A DNA stretch of 6,301 bases, taken from the NCBI GenBank assembly GCA_017940105.1, contig JAGAZG010000039.1:1-6301 (forward strand), in the 5' to 3' direction. Shown one piece after another: positions 5,832 through 6,301 of this stretch; the first letter of the stretch is position 1, and every line of letters begins with the position of its first letter. The translations under genes and the position numbers were made by a program. The notes below the pieces were generated by a model. The model worked only from the letters and a program-made list of their open reading frames with translations. It was not told where the DNA came from and made no database searches. Source of the stretch: Mailhella sp. (GTDB taxonomy: Bacteria; Desulfobacterota; Desulfovibrionia; Desulfovibrionales; Desulfovibrionaceae).

Positions 5832-6301
5832 CTATCCCATGAATTCCCTGACGCAGCGACGCCAGGCTGAAACAGGGTCGGCGGCCTGCGTGATTGGGCG
5901 GCCGACTACAATGAAATCTGATCCCAGGGCATGTGCACGTTCAGGCGTGGCAACGCGAACCTGATCGCCGGCGTTTCCGTCGGCAAAGCGCACGCCAGGA
6001 GTTACCGTTAAAAAAGATCTGCCGCATGCCGCATGCACTTCACCGGCCTCAAGCGGTGAGCATACCACTCCGTCCAGTCCGGCATCGCGCGCAGTAACGG
6101 CATAATGCCGCACAACCTCCGAAAGAGGCTTTTCTATAAGCAAATCCCGGCGCATGCGTTCTTCGCTGGTTGAAGTAAGCTGGGTGACGGCGATGAGCAA
6201 GGGCCGTGTCCCGTCAGGGCGAGACATCCCTTCCAGAGCTGAGCGCATCATCTCTGCCGTGCCTGACGCATGGACATTGCACATGTCTATATCCAGGGCA
6301 G
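5832..6301 (-). CDS. pyrF: Orotidine 5'-phosphate decarboxylase, C-terminal part (start outside window)
   Basis: Decarboxylates OMP to UMP, the last step of the de novo pyrimidine route. The frame is open to the right edge of the window: codons for Ala-Leu-Asp-Ile-Asp precede the Met at 6284, giving DIDMCNVHASGTAEMM, the conserved TIM-barrel strand of the family. About 155 residues are visible. The C-terminal half includes GVVCSPLEAGEV, the phosphate-binding-region motif TPGVRF, a QVRVATPERAHALGSDF stretch, and the signature VVGRPITQAADP. The catalytic Asp/Lys motif of the N-terminal half lies outside the window, so its integrity cannot be judged. It is the most upstream visible gene of the pyr run, and the operon promoter is not in view. 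Confidence 0.95.
   Translation of the reverse strand, partial: ALDIDMCNVHASGTAEMMRSALEGMSRPDGTRPLLIAVTQLTSTSEERMRRDLLIEKPLSEVVRHYAVTARDAGLDGVVCSPLEAGEVHAACGRSFLTVTPGVRFADGNAGDQVRVATPERAHALGSDFIVVGRPITQAADPVSAWRRCVREFMG

Overview
This window holds seven protein-coding genes of a bacterial chromosome. All are housekeeping or biosynthetic genes except one of unknown function. Protein style and moderate GC content look most like an anaerobic deltaproteobacterium such as a Desulfovibrionaceae member. That placement is an impression from protein phrasing and is not proven by any single marker.

Layout from left to right: (1) the 3' part of a plus-strand methionyl-tRNA synthetase gene (metG), ending at 812 and followed by a GC hairpin with a T-rich tail. 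(2) A minus-strand pair, uppS then uppP (2423/2462 down to 903), with the uppS stop codon directly abutting the uppP start. These make and recycle undecaprenyl phosphate, the lipid carrier for peptidoglycan and surface glycans. (3) A non-coding, more AT-rich gap at about 2463-2865. It contains a candidate uppS promoter with three TGACA-type half-sites and two back-to-back strong inverted repeats (2715-2767). (4) A minus-strand run, pyrF (5' end outside the window) - pyrE - pyrB - pyrI - DUF1848 gene, with junctions of 20 nt, 2 nt, a 1-nt overlap and 20 nt. This is almost certainly one transcription unit.

How the genes work together: PyrB and PyrI form an allosteric aspartate carbamoyltransferase (first committed pyrimidine step). 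PyrE and PyrF convert orotate to OMP and then to UMP. The DUF1848 gene is the promoter-distal member of this operon. It carries a C-terminal cysteine cluster with radical-SAM spacing (CX3CX2C), and its role is unknown; it is the most interesting gene here. No phage, CRISPR, tRNA, rRNA or complete insertion sequence was seen.
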